A model generated the notes under the pieces. That model made no database searches and was not told the origin of the DNA. It saw only the letters and a program-made list of their open reading frames with translations. DNA of 64,000 nt from contig NZ_KI629787.1 in assembly GCF_000503775.1 (NCBI RefSeq), forward strand, positions 149,870 through 213,869. The letters run 5' to 3'. Source of the stretch: Brevibacillus panacihumi W25 (GTDB lineage: Bacteria; Bacillota; Bacilli; Brevibacillales; Brevibacillaceae). Made by a program: the position numbers and the translations under genes. Of this stretch, positions 1 through 7,934 are shown one piece after another. Position 1 is the first letter of the stretch; each line of letters opens with the position of its first letter.

Positions 1-2
1 AG

Positions 3-305
3 GATGCCGGGGAAGTGGATTTCACTCGTTTTCTTCCACTTCTTGAGTTGATGGAGAGAAACAAGGAAAAGCTGTTTCGATTAATCCTGCCCGGCCCTAA
101 TGGAGCAAAGCTACCAAGATACATGGTTCCTGGGATACTTACGTCAAAAACGATTCACGTACCAAATACGTTGGACAATCTGGTCAAGGAGTATGCGAAG
201 GAGAAAAACATCAATCAACGCGACGTTTTTGAAGTGGCTTTGATTGACTTCTTTCGACGGTACGGGTACGAGCGGGAGATTGACACGCTACTAGGGGAAA
301 GGTGA
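3..305 (+). CDS. C-terminal part of a unit-terminal DNA-binding-like protein (unit A)
   Basis: The frame is open from the window edge, so this is the last part of a longer gene and the GTG at 15 is not a real start. The visible residues end in a helix-rich segment (EVALIDFFRRYGYE) that aligns with the C-terminus of the 245-aa protein at 17612-18349 (EVALAEFFKKYGYE). Both also contain LPRY, followed about 20 residues later by a helical stretch that resembles a ribbon-helix-helix. Each lies just upstream of a surface-protein cassette, so this is the equivalent last gene of the preceding unit. Its exact role is unknown; DNA binding is inferred. Confidence 0.75.
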   Translation, partial: DAGEVDFTRFLPLLELMERNKEKLFRLILPGPNGAKLPRYMVPGILTSKTIHVPNTLDNLVKEYAKEKNINQRDVFEVALIDFFRRYGYEREIDTLLGER

Positions 306-318
306 GGACTGTGGGAAG

Positions 319-367
319 CGGCAGCGCTGTTCGAAGAGGTTCGAGGTTGCCGTTTTCTTTTTTTCTT
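319..367 (+). terminator. Rho-independent terminator after the unit A tail gene
   Basis: The stem CGGCAGC (319-325) pairs with GGTTGCCG (346-352, one G-T pair), and an inner TCGA/TCGA pairing lies within. A T-rich tract follows. It ends transcription from the upstream gene before the cassette at 674, which supports the idea that the cassette is not co-transcribed with it. Confidence 0.65.
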
Positions 368-656
368 CGAGCGTGAGGCGAAAAACAACGAGTGGGAGAT
401 GCTCTACAAAAAACGAGCAACATGGGACTTGTTGGCCAAGACAACGAGCAAACCCCTTGGGTTGCTTGGGGAGCGCCTCTCTTTTTGTGAAAATGGGGTG
501 GAAAACTGTCTTTGGGAAATGGTTGATTCCACTTTCTCGTGGTTTCCTTTCTTTTGCAACTTGGTGACTCCATTTTCTATCGTTCTACAAATGGTTGTGC
601 AACACGTTTTGCAAAATCCTTGAGCCGCTTGAGGTTTGTTTCTGAAAATTCCGCCA
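368..656. other. Non-coding stretch upstream of cassette 1
   Basis: About 290 bases between the terminator and the cassette junction. I see no convincing promoter, ribosome site or conserved protein. An open frame starting with GTG at 539 runs through into the cassette but has no Shine-Dalgarno and no signal peptide, so it looks like chance read-through. Confidence 0.5.
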
Positions 657-3255
657 AATTTCCAGGTTGGGGTTGTGCTATTAACGGTATTCAAGTTAAA
701 GTAACTTTCTCTAAAGCTGTAGATCGTATCTCTGCTGAGAAAACTGCTAACTACACTGTTACTGGTCTCGAAGGAGCTAAAGCAGTATCTGGTGTTCAGT
801 TGCTTAACGAGAAGGAAGTTCTCCTTACTCTAGGTGCTGCATTGAACAACGGTAGCGAGTACACTGTTAAAGCATCCAAAGAAATTAAAGATGCTGCAGG
901 CACTAAGCTAGGTGTAGATGTTGAAACCAAGACGACTCTTAACGATGTAACTATCCCAACTGTTACTGAAGTTAAGTCTCTGAGCACTAGTCAAGTACAA
1001 GTAACATTCAGTGAGCCTGTTAAAACACTGGGTGCAAGTGTTAACTCTTCTGTAGAAATTTTCCCAGTAAAAGCTGATGGTACCGAGGATACTGCTCTGC
1101 CACACGTTGCTGCGGCTACTTCCAGCGAAAACGGCAAGGTATGGATCATTACTTTGAATGCAGGTAGTGAACTGAAACCAGGCACTAAATACAACGTTTA
1201 TCTCAACAAAGATCGCCAAGTTGTTGACTATGTTGGTTATGTTGCAGCTGCTGCAAAAGTTGAACTGAGCTACTCTGCTGACGTTACAGTTCCACAAGCT
1301 TCTTCGCTTGATGTACTGGGTCAAGAGTATGTAATCGTTAAATTCAACAAGCCTATCAAAACCTTCAATGCATCTAATGTTTATTGGAATGTAGATGGTT
1401 CCGAAAGCAACAACTCCAACGTAGGTCAATCTTTCGAGAAAATTGATGCTACTACTTTCAAAGTGAAATTCAACCTGATTCCTGGAGGAGAAAAACACTT
1501 CTTCGTTAAAGGCGCAGAAGATTTTGCTGGTAACGTAGCTCCAACTGCTAAGTTCACGAAGACTATCGTTGATGCCATTACACCTGCTGTAAGTGCAATC
1601 AAATTGGTAGATTCCGATACTTTCAAGGTTGAACTGAACGTTGAAATCGCTGATGCAACAACAGTGTTTGCTGACGATGCATCGACAGCTGATAAGACAA
1701 AAGGTCGTGCTTTCTACCCAATCACTGACAAAGACGGCAATGCTGTTCTTGTTAAGAGTGTAGAATATGGTAAGAAGGCTGATGGCACTGACGATCATGC
1801 TGTACGTTTGATCAATGTTTACAACCCGCTTGCTCAAGGTAACTACACTGTTAAAGTAACCGGTCTGAAAGATTCGTTGGGTCGTGTACTGGCTGACAAA
1901 TCCGAAGTAATCAACGTAGCTAACATGCCAGGATTGGTAGCTGGTGCAACTGCATCCGCTGCAACGGGTACACAAACTAAGGATCAAATTCTTCTGAACA
2001 TCAACGAAACTACTTCCGCTTCTGTATCTGAAGAGTCTCTTCTCAACACAGCTAACTGGATCGTAACTACTCCAGTAGGCACGAAGAGCTTCGCTGAAGT
2101 AGCTGGAGCTAAAGTTACAAAGGTTAGCTCTGAGTTGTATATCCTTGAAGCAGACAAAGGTGCTGTACGAGTAACTAGCCAAATTCAAGCAGTAGGTCTT
2201 AAAACTGCTGATGGAAAAACTGTTGCTCCGTTCACTGCTACTCCAGTTGCTGCAACAGCACTTGATCTCGGAAGCAACGATTTCGTAGCGTCTACTACTT
2301 TGACTAAGAAACAAGTAACTATCAAAGTAAACGGACTGCTCGGAAATGTTAATCCAGCAGATTTCAGACTCTTTGAGAACAACGTAGATCAAACGGCTAA
2401 GTATGTTCAGTCCGTAACATTTGCGAACAGCACTGTTAAAACTGCCAATACATCTACTATCACTATCACGCTGAAAGAAGACTTGACCCTGACAAATGCA
2501 TATGGTCTGAAGGTCGCTGCTAGCAACATCGGTACCAAGGACATTTTTGGAAACAAACTTGTTGCTAACTCTGGTCTGATTCTGCAAGATACAACAAGTG
2601 CTGCAATCTCTAACGCATTTGTAGCTGATGCAGATACAGCTGGAAACGTAATTAAGGTTGCGTTTGATAAGGATGTGACTGCGTCCTCTCTTAACAAAGC
2701 AGACTTTAAAGTTAAGACTTCCAAAGGTACCGAGCTGACAGTTGATTCTGTAGCTAACACTGGCGATGAATATGCTACCATCACTCTGGATGCTGGCACT
2801 GACATCCCTGCTGGTGAAGAGGTAACTGTAGAATTCAAGAAAAACCTCTCCACTGCTCTGGTAACTGATGGTTCTGTAACTACCAGCTCCTTCAGAATCA
2901 CTGGTGTAAGTCTTGACAAAGGTGAAAATCCTGCAATCATCGAAGGCGACGAGTCCATGACTATCACCTTCAACAAAGCAATCAACCCTGATGTGGTTGC
3001 TAAGATTGCAGCAGGTGACTCCGGAGTAACCGCTACTGCTATCACAACTGCGTTTGGTGCCTTGACGGGTGATACTCTCTTTGGTACTGACCCAGCTAAT
3101 ACTTTGGAGTATGATGTGGATGGTAACACAGTAACCATCACCTTCTCTGGCTTAGTAGCTGCTGATACTGCTACTGCTGCACCAGATGCTCCACTGAGCT
3201 TCACTCCAGATGCTGACGCAGAATTGGCTGATGGTACAACTGCAATTGAATCTGT
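539..3255 (+). pseudogene. Start-less surface-layer protein cassette 1, 5' part (split by IS66)
   Basis: This is a long frame of extracellular Ig-like repeats of the SbsA/S-layer type (for example QVKVTFSKAVD, then QVQVTFSEPVK). It uses the T- and A-ending codons typical of a highly expressed S-layer gene. Real homology starts at about 674 (Cys-Ala-Ile-Asn); the codons from 539 look spurious. No signal peptide, SLH domain, promoter or ribosome site is present, so it is probably silent here. The stop at 3257 comes from the IS66 end. Joined across the IS (3255 to 5717) the frame continues to 6161, giving about 1008 residues from the junction. A normal S-layer protein would have about 200 more N-terminal residues with a signal peptide and SLH repeats. 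Confidence 0.75.
657..683 (+). repeat. Conserved cassette junction, copy 1 (candidate recombination site)
   Basis: TTGTGCTATTA at 673-683 is identical to 18934-18944, and an AATTT at 657-661 sits at exactly the same distance as in copy 2 (18918-18922). In both copies TGT-GCT-ATT falls in the same frame, giving Cys-Ala-Ile before the first Ig-like domain. Upstream of this site the two regions are unrelated. The role as the crossover or attachment site of a tyrosine recombinase is inferred. Confidence 0.5.
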
Positions 3256-3312
3256 GTAAGCGTCAAATAGCCCACACCTTGTCGCCAAGATGTGGGCTGA
3301 TCTATGCTGGAA

Positions 3313-4911
3313 TCAGGATTTGAGCATACGACAGGTCAAGGGTAGCGATGGAGACCAAGGGAGCAAGCTGTCCAACGCTTCCGGATTTTTCGGATCGGAA
3401 AGCTGTGGGAGTTGCTCGAACACGTACATCAAGTATTTGAAGGGATTCAGTCCATTCTCTTTCGCCGTTTCTATCACGCTGTAGATGATCGCACTGGCCT
3501 TTGCACCGCGTGGCGTATTGGCGAACAGCCAGTTCTTTCTTCCGATCACAAAAGGCTTGATGGAGCGCTCACTGCGGTTGTTATCGATCTCCAGTCGCCC
3601 GTCCTTCAAGAACGCCGTCAGCTTGTCCCATTGATTCAAGCTGTAAGCAATCGCCTGTCCAAGCAGACTTTTCGGCAAGGTACGGGATCGCTGCTGGCGC
3701 AGCCATGCCAAATAAGCATCCAGAACAGGGCGACTGCGCTCCATCCGGATGGCATAGCGTTCCTCCCGGGTGGCATCCTTGCATTCTCGCTCAATGGTAA
3801 AGAGCTGATTGCAGAACTGGAGTCCCTCCCAGGCTGCCGTTTCGGTTTTGTCCTGCGAAGCAGGCAGCGCCTTCAGCGCCTCGTCGTATTTGCGGCGCGC
3901 ATGTGCCCAGCATCCGACCAACGTCACACCGGACACTTTGTGGTAGCCAGGGTAACCGTCCACGTGCAGGTAGCCGTTGAATCCCGCCAGAAACTTTCGG
4001 GGATGTTCGCCGCCGCGCGTTGGCTGGTAATCGTACAGAACGATGGGCGGTCCCATGCGTCCAGTTCGGTACAACCACAGATAGGACTGTGCTTGCGCTG
4101 ACTTGCCCGGTTCACACAGCACCTGCAACGTGGTTTCGTCGGCATGCGCGATGTCCTGGTTCAGCAAGTGCTCGTGCATACGGTTTGTCAGTAACGAAAG
4201 CCACTGCTCTGCCCCGTAGATCATCCAGTTCGCAAGCGTCTGCCGCGAGAGGGTGAGACCCAGACGAGCAAACTGCTGCTCCTGTCGGTATAGCGGCTGG
4301 CTGTCCACATACTTCTGGCTCATCACATGCGCGAGGATCGAAGGGGAAGCCAAGCTTCCCGGATAAACGGGCTTTGGCATAGGAGCCGTCACGATGGGCG
4401 TGTGGATCTCCTCACGCTCGCAGTGACGGCACGCATACACCTGACGCACATGGCGCAGCACTTTCACTTCCGCTGGAACAACCGTGATTTCGTTTCGCGT
4501 CTCCGTACTCATCACATGAAGCATACCGCCGCAGCACGCACAAACTTGTTCAGCCTCCGGCAACTCATACAGGATCGTTTCCACAGGAAACGAATCCAGC
4601 TTGGCCTCGCGGCTGCCAGCCGTCTTCTTGCGGCTGTACGTGACTGTCTCGATAGCTGGTTCCTGTGAGACAGGGGTCGCCAACACTTCCGCTTCGTTAA
4701 ACAGCTGTAGTTCCAGTTGATCCGGATGCGTCTTCTCGCTTGAAGTGCCGAAGCGCTTCTGCTGGGCAAGTCGAAACTGCTCTTCGTACCACTTGAGCCT
4801 GGCTGTTAGCTCCGCATTCTGCTGCTGAAGTTTGGCAAGCTGCGCTGCATATTCTTCGGTTGTAAGGGTGGGGAAATCCGCTCGATTTTTCATTCTTTTT
4901 CTTTTCGCCAA
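3313..4911 (-). CDS. tnpC: IS66 transposase TnpC
   Basis: The 532-aa DDE transposase of IS66. It has an N-terminal coiled coil (YAAQLAKLQQQNAEL), a Cys-rich zinc-binding region (CACCGG and CRHC, residues about 120-165), and catalytic acidic residues in HADETTLQV, LHVDGYPGYH and LEIDNNRSERSIKP. The length is normal for the family and no frameshift is seen, so it should be active. It lies last in the tnpA-tnpB-tnpC set, about 50 bases after tnpB. Confidence 0.96.
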   Translation of the reverse strand: MAKRKRMKNRADFPTLTTEEYAAQLAKLQQQNAELTARLKWYEEQFRLAQQKRFGTSSEKTHPDQLELQLFNEAEVLATPVSQEPAIETVTYSRKKTAGSREAKLDSFPVETILYELPEAEQVCACCGGMLHVMSTETRNEITVVPAEVKVLRHVRQVYACRHCEREEIHTPIVTAPMPKPVYPGSLASPSILAHVMSQKYVDSQPLYRQEQQFARLGLTLSRQTLANWMIYGAEQWLSLLTNRMHEHLLNQDIAHADETTLQVLCEPGKSAQAQSYLWLYRTGRMGPPIVLYDYQPTRGGEHPRKFLAGFNGYLHVDGYPGYHKVSGVTLVGCWAHARRKYDEALKALPASQDKTETAAWEGLQFCNQLFTIERECKDATREERYAIRMERSRPVLDAYLAWLRQQRSRTLPKSLLGQAIAYSLNQWDKLTAFLKDGRLEIDNNRSERSIKPFVIGRKNWLFANTPRGAKASAIIYSVIETAKENGLNPFKYLMYVFEQLPQLSDPKNPEALDSLLPWSPSLPLTCRMLKS

Positions 4912-4962
4912 AGAGCTTCATATTCCCTGCCAAAAGGTGTTTCGAAACCACAAACAGTTGCG

Positions 4963-5316
4963 TTAGATGACCGTGCGGGCTGTGACTGGTGGATGCGCTT
5001 GCCTCTGGCTCAGTGAAAGTCCATCCAGCAGCCAGCGCAGCTCACGGCTGGAGACCGTTACCGGTTCTCCATTGCCCGTTGGCCACTGGAACGTACCGCG
5101 TTCAAGACGGCGGTAGAAGAGCCAGAAGCCGTTATGCTCCCAGTACAGGATCTTGAGCTTGTTGCGGTCACGATTGCAGAACACAAACAGGCACGGGGAG
5201 AAGGGATCCAGCCTGAAGCCTTCTTGCACGAGCGCTGCCAGACCGTCGATGGATTTTCGCAGATCGGTGAAGCCACAAGCCAGATAGACCCGATCGATCT
5301 GGAAGGAGTTCAGCAT
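4963..5316 (-). CDS. tnpB: IS66 accessory protein TnpB (Orf2)
   Basis: A 117-aa protein with the hallmark IS66 Orf2 sequence: YLACGFTDLRKSIDGLAALV, then FVFCNRDRNKLKILYWEHNG. The family is needed for IS66 transposition, but its biochemical role is not settled. Its start overlaps the end of tnpA by seven bases, which suggests translational coupling. Confidence 0.95.
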   Translation of the reverse strand: MLNSFQIDRVYLACGFTDLRKSIDGLAALVQEGFRLDPFSPCLFVFCNRDRNKLKILYWEHNGFWLFYRRLERGTFQWPTGNGEPVTVSSRELRWLLDGLSLSQRQAHPPVTARTVI

Positions 5317-5627
5317 AAGGCCTGGAGCGTCCGAACTACGTCGGACAGGAGTGTGGGATTGTAGCCAGGACGGATTTCAATCACGGCCGCACCTACTTTG
5401 ACCAGTAACGGAGACTCTGTGTTCTCCTGCGGTTTGTCCACGTTGACTTCCACCCACTGCGGTGGACGGACAGAGGATTCTTTTGAATCCCGAAATTTTC
5501 GCAGCCAATACCATAGCTGTCTGGTGGTAACTTCATTTTCCGCACACCATTTCGCGGCGGTAAGACCGCTGGCCCGATAATCCTTGATTCGTGCCTCCCA
5601 CTGCGTACAGAGACCCGTTTTCTTCAT
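5310..5627 (-). CDS. tnpA: IS66 protein TnpA (Orf1), HTH
   Basis: A 105-aa protein with an N-terminal helix-turn-helix (ASGLTAAKWCAENEVTTRQL) typical of IS66 Orf1, presumed to bind the element ends. A ribosome site (AGGAGG) lies just upstream on the minus strand. It is the first gene of the three-gene operon. Confidence 0.93.
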   Translation of the reverse strand: MKKTGLCTQWEARIKDYRASGLTAAKWCAENEVTTRQLWYWLRKFRDSKESSVRPPQWVEVNVDKPQENTESPLLVKVGAAVIEIRPGYNPTLLSDVVRTLQALC

Positions 5628-5708
5628 CTACATCCTCCTCGCTTGATTCTGAGGAGATTATCTCAAAGTGCGGTCTGTAATTTAAGGTGGGATTTATTTG
5701 ACGCTTAC

Positions 5709-6161
5709 GAATCTGTTGACGGTATTCCGCTTATCCTGAACCTTGCTGCGGTTGATAACATCAATCCAGCTGGTCTGGTTGTAGATAAGGAAATCAACCT
5801 GCAGTTCGCGCCTAATAGTGATTCCTTCACTGTTAACAACAACTTTGGTGGAGAATATGCAGAAAACGCTGCTGCTTCTATTCTTGACGATGCTCTGGTA
5901 GATCTGGGAGATGTTAACGTGACATCTGACACAGACTTGACAGCAGATGCTGGTGTTAAAACCTTTACTGCTGAAGTACTTGAGAACAATGTAATCAAGT
6001 TGACCGCTACCGGTAAAGCTGCTGCTGTTGCTGCAGACATTCCTGTAGAGTTGACGATTACTGATGAAGCTACTGGTGTTACTAAGACCATTACCGCAAC
6101 AATTAAAGCAGATGCTGGTACTACTGTTGACCGTGCACTGACAGTCGTATTGAGTAACTAA
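5709..6161 (+). pseudogene. Surface-layer protein cassette 1, 3' part
   Basis: The continuation of cassette 1 after the IS66. The duplicated target GAATCTGT is read as Glu-Ser-Val on both sides. After IS removal the reading is Glu-Ser-Val-Asp-Gly-Ile, an unbroken frame to the TAA at 6159-6161. The fragment codes for about 150 residues of beta-rich, Asp/Thr/Val-rich sequence like the rest of the cassette. It has no start of its own in the present state. Confidence 0.8.
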
Positions 6162-6197
6162 CTTTAGATCTCAAAAAGAGCCCAACTAATTAGGGAT

Positions 6198-6410
6198 CGG
6201 TGCCTGTCACCACCCGAAAAATGTCGAAAGGGTCTGTCTCGAAAGAGGCAGGCTTTTTCCTTTTGCTTGGATTTATTGCAATAAAAATCACCTCTATGCA
6301 CAGAAAAAGAGCCCATAAGGGCTCCTATCCTCCAGGTAAGGGATTGGGTGCCTGTCACCACCCGAAGAATGTCGAAAGGGTCTGTCTCGAAAGAGGCAGG
6401 CTTTTTCACT
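6198..6410 (+). repeat. Pair of ~60-bp direct repeats with terminator hairpins
   Basis: Near-identical segments lie at about 6200-6262 and 6348-6408. Each contains GGTGCCTGTCACCACCCGAA and CTGTCTCGAAAGAGGCAG followed by CTTTTT, so each forms a rho-independent terminator. A further hairpin GAGCCC/GGGCTC lies between them (6309-6324). They follow cassette 1 and would end its transcription. The rest of 6162-6531 holds no gene I can support. Confidence 0.8.
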
Positions 6411-6531
6411 TTGTTAAGGAACTCACTGAAAAACTTTCTGCTAGCTCACTACATTTTCTTTCCCGTCACATGCCCACCAGCAACTTCCCAGCCACGACAA
6501 GAAAACGTGACAACTTCCCTTCACTGTAAAC

Positions 6532-6577
6532 TATAAAGAATGCAGTCAGCCGCCGATTTTTGGTAGCTGGCTTTTTT
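6532..6577 (+). repeat. Conserved left boundary of unit B, with terminator-like hairpin
   Basis: From 6532 a 29-bp stretch beginning TATAAAGAATGCAGTC is identical to that starting at 23900, ahead of the same gene order. Inside it CAGCCGCC (6547-6554) pairs with GGTAGCTG (6562-6569, one mismatch) and a T-run follows. Similarity between B and C continues from here toward the Rpn gene, while sequence to the left differs. I use it as the left limit of the unit. Confidence 0.75.
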
Positions 6578-6688
6578 CAGTTCAAGGAGAGATCAGCAAT
6601 CCGGTTTTATCAAGATTTCAATACTATATTATTAATAGGAATATGTCTGAAAGGAGGCTTTGGCTGGAGTGTCTGAAAAGCATTCCGG

Positions 6689-6697
6689 TGGTATAAT
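6689..6697 (+). promoter_or_regulatory. Extended -10 promoter of the unit B Rpn gene
   Basis: TGGTATAAT (6689-6697) is an extended -10 box, and the preceding segment GTGTCTGAAAAGC is conserved in unit C at 26536-26548. No good -35 is seen, which fits an extended -10 promoter. It lies about 45 bases before the GTG start of the gene. Confidence 0.5.
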
Positions 6698-6741
6698 AAA
6701 TATAAAAATATATGACGTACGGAACAAGGGAGAGTGATGGC

Positions 6742-7581
6742 GTGACCAAACGAATGAATCCCATCGTCGATTTCGTGTTCAAGCGGATTTTTGGTACTGA
6801 GGAAAACAAAGACCTGTTGCTGTCTTTTCTCAACGCGACGCTAAAGCCAGAGGAAGGAAGTCAACTCAAGGAGATTACATTGGTTGACCCGCACATCAAC
6901 GCCGATCAGGTTGGCGACAAGGCATCCATCCTCGATGTAAGGGCGAAAACGAAGACAGGTGAACAGATCAACATCGAAGTACAACTGCACAACAAGTACG
7001 ACATGGAGAAACGCTCCCTGTACTACTGGGCAAAGATGTACGAGGGACAATTGGCAGAAGGCGAGCCGTACCGGAACCTCAAAAAGACGGTCACAATCAG
7101 CATCATCGACTTTGAGTACCTCCCGACAGACAGCTACCACAGTGTGTTTCGGTTGCGGGAAGATGAGGAAGGATTCGTGCTAACTGATGATCTGGAAATC
7201 CATTTTCTTGAATTGCCAAAGGTAGCAGGAGTGCATCAGGAAACCAGCGATTTGCTGGTCAAGTGGATGTTGTTTTTGAAGGCAGAAAGCAAAACGAAAC
7301 TGGAGGAATTGGCGATGAGCGAACCGACGATTCGTAAGGCGGTCAATGTGCTTGAGTTTCTAAATCAGGATAAAGAAGCCCGTAAATTGTATGAGATGCG
7401 GGAAATGGCATTGAAGGATGAGCTCAACATGATTGAAGGCGCAAAGGCAGAAGGCGAGCGTCAAAAGGCAAAGGAAGTTGCCAAAAATCTGCTAGCGATG
7501 GACATGACTGTTGAAATGGTTGCAAAAGCAACGGGATTGCCAACGGAAGAAATCGAAAAACTGAAACAGCAGCTTCACTAA
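6742..7581 (+). CDS. Rpn family recombination-promoting nuclease / putative transposase (PD-(D/E)XK)
   Basis: A 279-aa member of the Rpn (PDDEXK transposase-like) family. The core shows ILDVRAKTKTGEQINIEVQL, with the Asp and the E-x-Q of the nuclease motif intact, after the typical N-terminus FVFKRIFGTEENKDLLLSFL. Family members in E. coli (RpnA-E) are DNA endonucleases that promote RecA-independent recombination. I chose GTG 6742 rather than ATG 6712 because the unit C copy has a strong GGAGGTGAT just ahead of the matching GTG. It is the first gene of unit B, and the paralogue is at 26602-27516. Confidence 0.88.
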   Translation: MTKRMNPIVDFVFKRIFGTEENKDLLLSFLNATLKPEEGSQLKEITLVDPHINADQVGDKASILDVRAKTKTGEQINIEVQLHNKYDMEKRSLYYWAKMYEGQLAEGEPYRNLKKTVTISIIDFEYLPTDSYHSVFRLREDEEGFVLTDDLEIHFLELPKVAGVHQETSDLLVKWMLFLKAESKTKLEELAMSEPTIRKAVNVLEFLNQDKEARKLYEMREMALKDELNMIEGAKAEGERQKAKEVAKNLLAMDMTVEMVAKATGLPTEEIEKLKQQLH

Positions 7582-7600
7582 ACAGCAGCTCTCACAATCA

Positions 7601-7634
7601 GCCCTGTGTCCAATCAATAGATGCAGGGCATTTT
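7601..7634 (+). terminator. Terminator after rpn-like gene
   Basis: GCCCTG (7601-7606) pairs with CAGGGC (7624-7629), followed by ATTTTA. A second hairpin of the same GCCCTG type lies at 7879-7907, flanking the small gene at 7666. Confidence 0.6.
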
Positions 7635-7665
7635 ACGTTCAAAAAAATCAAAGGAGTTGTTGTAC

Positions 7666-7875
7666 ATGCTTTTCCCGAACCTACCGACCAAAACACTAGG
7701 AGGGAGCTTCTTCTGGGACACCCTGGACAGGAAAAACGGCTGGAAGCTACAGAAAAACCTCATCACCGAGCATTACCGCATTCTTGATCCAGAGAATGTC
7801 CGTCAGGCATGGAGTCCAGATGAGTCATCCATCTGGCGTACCTTTCGCAAGTTTACGTCCGTAAGCCGAGACTAA
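7666..7875 (+). CDS. Small protein of unknown function, 69 aa, unit B only
   Basis: ATG 7666 is preceded by AAAGGAG at good spacing. The protein contains FWDTLDRKNGWKLQKN and TEHYRILDPENVRQAW, which gives the look of a small conserved phage or plasmid protein, but I cannot name it. It is absent from unit C, where a single terminator joins the Rpn gene directly to the recombinase. In unit B it sits between two similar GCCCTG hairpins, as if inserted as a mini-cargo. Confidence 0.6.
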   Translation: MLFPNLPTKTLGGSFFWDTLDRKNGWKLQKNLITEHYRILDPENVRQAWSPDESSIWRTFRKFTSVSRD

Positions 7876-7878
7876 CAC

Positions 7879-7912
7879 GCCCTGCGCCCATCAAAAGGCA
7901 GCAGGGCATTTT
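7879..7912 (+). terminator. Second GCCCTG-type terminator
   Basis: GCCCTGC (7879-7885) pairs with GCAGGGC (7901-7907), followed by ATTTTTG. The sequence after it (TTTCAGGAGG) matches the sequence after the single terminator in unit C, while the hairpin at 7601 matches the unit C hairpin itself. Confidence 0.65.
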
Positions 7913-7934
7913 TGCGTTTCAGGAGGGAGAATGA

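Larger units (their letters stand above)
3256..5708 (-). mobile_element. IS66-family insertion sequence, copy 1
   Basis: A 2453-bp element with perfect terminal inverted repeats GTAAGCGTCAAATA at the left end and its complement at the right end. It is flanked by an 8-bp target duplication GAATCTGT (3248-3255 and 5709-5716), the size expected for IS66. It carries tnpA, tnpB and tnpC on the minus strand, opposite to the interrupted cassette. Its three proteins are identical to those of copy 2 at 20546-22998. The intact duplication and identical copies point to recent transposition. Confidence 0.96.

Noticed and set aside
539..673. Open frame ahead of cassette 1 as a real N-terminus
   Set aside because: No Shine-Dalgarno, no signal peptide or SLH domain, and nothing in common with the frame ahead of cassette 2.
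908..2587. 559-aa open frame on the minus strand of cassette 1
   Set aside because: It is an antisense shadow of the biased S-layer codons; Ser/Cys/Phe-rich nonsense with no ribosome site or family features.
3412..4101. 229-aa plus-strand frame in IS66 (and its copy at 20702)
   Set aside because: Antisense to tnpC, with no start signals.
6200..6536. Two overlapping short open frames after cassette 1
   Set aside because: They read through the duplicated terminator repeats; the repeated peptide MPVTTRKMSKGS is due to the DNA repeat.
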